22,811 nucleotides of DNA, taken from the NCBI GenBank assembly GCA_937928385.1, contig CALEZD010000024.1, positions 1 to 22,811 on the forward strand. The letters are read 5' to 3'. Source of the DNA: an uncultured Bacteroidota bacterium (lineage in GTDB: Bacteria > Bacteroidota > Bacteroidia > Chitinophagales > Chitinophagaceae). Made by a program: the position numbers and the translations under genes. This document shows, in pieces, positions 20,820-22,811 of the stretch. Numbering within the stretch: position 1 is the first letter of the stretch; the number at the start of each line of letters is the position of its first letter. A model generated the notes under the pieces. It saw only the letters and a list, made by a program, of their open reading frames with translations. It was not told the origin of the DNA and searched no databases.

Positions 20820-22730
20820 GGGTATATGAATAGATACAACTGTGCCTCGTCCGGGAGCACTGTCCCATTCAACTGTCCCTTTCAGGTAGTCAACCCTGGT
20901 TGTGATGTTTTTTAAACCTATTCCATCATACTTAGATTTATCAGAGGTATCAAAGCCTTTACCATTGTCTTCGATTGTAACTGATATTTCATTTTCTTCG
21001 TTGGCTAATGCAATATCCAATGTATCTGCGCCTGAATGTTTGATGACATTGTTTACACACTCCTGTACCACCCGGTATAGCATTATTTCAATATTCTCAT
21101 CTATTTTTTCGTTCAGGCCTTCAGCGTGCAGATTTATTTTTAAAACACTGTTGTCAATCTTATTGATGAAATCGCGCACCGCTGCAGCCAGGCTGTTTCT
21201 TAATAAAGAATTGGGCATGATATTATGTGATACGTTGCGCACTTCAGCGCAACTGTCATCCACCAGCTTCAGCGCGTTTTCAAAACGCATGCGTTTACTG
21301 TCATCGGCAAATGCGATATCATTCATTACAGCCGAGAGATTAATTTTTGCAGCACTCATCATCTGGCCCACACCATCGTGCAGGTCGCCGGCTATGCGTT
21401 TCCTCTCGTTTTCTTCAGCCTCTATTATTGCTTTGGTAGCCATTTCCTGCTGCTTTAATACTGCAGCCTGCAACTCCGCCTGTTTCTTCAGCCTGTAACG
21501 CCGGTAGCCTGAATAACCTAATAGTGTAACTGATAGTAATAAAACAGCGCTTCCTCCCAGCCAATAGTTTTTCTTTGTCAACGCAAACTCTTGCTCCTGT
21601 ATTTTCTTTTCTTTCTTTTCAGTTTCGTACCTCGTATTAAGTTCCGCTATCATTTTTTCATTGTCCATGCTACGGATGGAATCCCTGAAAAACCTGTAAT
21701 GCTGAAGATATTTATAAGCGCTGTCATACATTTTATTCCTGGCATAAAAATCCGATAGACTTTCGAACGCTTCATAGTTTTGTTTGTTGTTTTTTATTTC
21801 AATGGCCAGCGCCAGCGCCTTTTTAATATATATTTCTGCATTCTTCAAATCTCCCTGCCTTTCGTAGTTTTCTCCCAGGTAGTTGTAAGTATACGCCAGT
21901 TCTATATATTCCTTCATCCGCTCGCGGATACCTATTGATTTTTTTAGGTAATACTCACCGCTATCCAACATCCCCGATTTGGAATAGGAGGCCCCAATGT
22001 CGTTGTAAATAAATGAAATGTCTGAAGAGTCTTGTGTTGCATAATATATATCCCTTGTTTTGAAATACCATGTTAGCGCCTTTTTGTAATCTCCCCTGTC
22101 GCGGTTGATGATGCCAAGGTTATTGTAAGAGTTGGCCATAGCGATAGTGTCTTTCTGTCTTTCTCTTATTTCTAATGCCTGCAGATGATAAGATTCGGCT
22201 TTATCCAGCTCTCCCATAGTGGCATAATATGCCCCCAGTCCGGTATATGCATTACTAACAAAAGTATCATTCAGGTGTTCCTCGCATACCTTCAGCAAAC
22301 CCATGTAATAATACAATGCAGAGTCATACCTGGCCTGTCGCCTGTACACATTAGCCATGTTTCGGTAGGCATAATACTGGTATTCATAATTTTTACCCTG
22401 CAATGTCATTTGAAGTCCCTGTATGGCTGTTTCGTGCGCATCCTTTATACGGCCTGCATCGAGGTTAATAGTTGTCCACAATAAATATGATTTGGTTAAT
22501 TCTTGTTTTAAACCGGCTTTCCGGGCTGTTTCATTGGCTTTTTTCACATAGTGTATGCTCTGTATAATATCATCTTCCCATACTAAGGTTGATAATAGAT
22601 AATATATATTAAATTGTTTGACAGGTTTGTTGTCTTGTTTTTCAGCCTCAAGTTTCAACGAGTCTATATTAAATGACTGGCTGTAACCCCGGATTGCAAA
22701 CAGTAGTAATATTATTAATGTATATCGCAT
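20814..22730 (-). CDS. TPR-containing sensor histidine kinase (HisKA_3 type)
   Basis: This 638-residue protein has a signal peptide (about 1-18, ending GYSQS), then tetratricopeptide repeats from about 40 to 350, with typical 'A-x-x-N-x-A-x-x-Y' and 'G-x-x-x-x-A-x-x-Y' pairs. A coiled linker leads to one membrane helix (390-406). The kinase core follows: phospho-acceptor His451 in ERKRIAGDLHDGVGQ, N box QECVNNVIKH (556-565), G1 DNGKGFD (588-594), G2 GIGLKN (603-608) and APGRGT (625-630). This is the NarX/DegS-like family, whose partners are LuxR-type response regulators. The periplasmic TPR array would sense a protein or peptide. No response regulator is in the window on either side, so the partner lies beyond the right edge or elsewhere. 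No clear promoter is seen in the last 81 bases. Confidence 0.95.
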   Translation of the reverse strand: MRYTLIILLLFAIRGYSQSFNIDSLKLEAEKQDNKPVKQFNIYYLLSTLVWEDDIIQSIHYVKKANETARKAGLKQELTKSYLLWTTINLDAGRIKDAHETAIQGLQMTLQGKNYEYQYYAYRNMANVYRRQARYDSALYYYMGLLKVCEEHLNDTFVSNAYTGLGAYYATMGELDKAESYHLQALEIRERQKDTIAMANSYNNLGIINRDRGDYKKALTWYFKTRDIYYATQDSSDISFIYNDIGASYSKSGMLDSGEYYLKKSIGIRERMKEYIELAYTYNYLGENYERQGDLKNAEIYIKKALALAIEIKNNKQNYEAFESLSDFYARNKMYDSAYKYLQHYRFFRDSIRSMDNEKMIAELNTRYETEKKEKKIQEQEFALTKKNYWLGGSAVLLLSVTLLGYSGYRRYRLKKQAELQAAVLKQQEMATKAIIEAEENERKRIAGDLHDGVGQMMSAAKINLSAVMNDIAFADDSKRMRFENALKLVDDSCAEVRNVSHNIMPNSLLRNSLAAAVRDFINKIDNSVLKINLHAEGLNEKIDENIEIMLYRVVQECVNNVIKHSGADTLDIALANEENEISVTIEDNGKGFDTSDKSKYDGIGLKNITTRVDYLKGTVEWDSAPGRGTVVSIHIPL

Positions 22731-22811
22731 AATAAGAATATCCGGCTGTCAAATTAATAATTATCATAGTAGGTTGCGGCATTTTCCTCATTCTGCAAAC
22801 CCTTTTTCCCG

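Noticed and set aside
1..22811. CRISPR array, tRNA or rRNA genes, complete insertion sequence
   Set aside because: No regularly spaced repeats, no cloverleaf with a TTCGA-type T loop, no rRNA segments and no transposase were seen.

Overview
The window comes from a member of the Bacteroidota, most likely the Chitinophagaceae/Chitinophagales. Four things point there: promoters of the TTG / TAnnTTTG type instead of -35/-10 boxes, few clear Shine-Dalgarno sites, a lipoprotein with the CKKDD start typical of this phylum, and a gene repertoire that includes kynurenine 3-monooxygenase, a long signal peptidase I, a TPR histidine kinase and a DUF1348 protein. No tRNA, rRNA, CRISPR array or complete insertion sequence was seen.

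Left end (1 to about 2780): part of an integrated mobile element, visibly richer in A+T than what follows. All three genes read leftward: a tyrosine recombinase, a helix-turn-helix (excisionase-type) protein and a protein resembling rolling-circle or filamentous-phage replication initiators. The element abuts the 3' end of mnmE, the same site used by Salmonella genomic island 1. A 20-bp inverted repeat built from TTATTGA words lies just upstream of the integrase. The rest of the element runs off the left edge.

2785-13235: ordinary chromosome. mnmE (tRNA wobble-U modification) and a GNAT acetyltransferase read left. dtd (D-aminoacyl-tRNA deacylase) reads right and is followed by an overlapping run of tadA, a small Rieske protein and an S66 LD-carboxypeptidase. 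Next come an OmpA-type lipoprotein, a strong two-way terminator, a secreted DUF1223-like protein that has lost one cysteine of its CxxC, recJ and kmo overlapping on the minus strand, and lepB.

13236-17487: the most interesting stretch. Three genes of unclear role (an AhpD/carboxymuconolactone-decarboxylase-like protein, a DUF1348 protein, and an exported probable lipoprotein that I do not recognise) are followed by an AraC-family regulator. GTCCAT words lie upstream of all three, and in two cases they form direct repeats exactly 21 bp apart, the spacing expected for an AraC-type dimer. I infer a small regulon controlled by the adjacent regulator. After it comes about 640 bp without a protein gene that holds a possible small RNA ending in a terminator, four GTTAAC palindromes, and a strong promoter 7 nt before purK.

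17488-22811: purK and purE (the two-step carboxylation of AIR), an outer-membrane barrel protein with a palindrome-rich leader, a SAM-dependent methyltransferase, and, tail-to-tail with it, a TPR histidine kinase with no response regulator in view.
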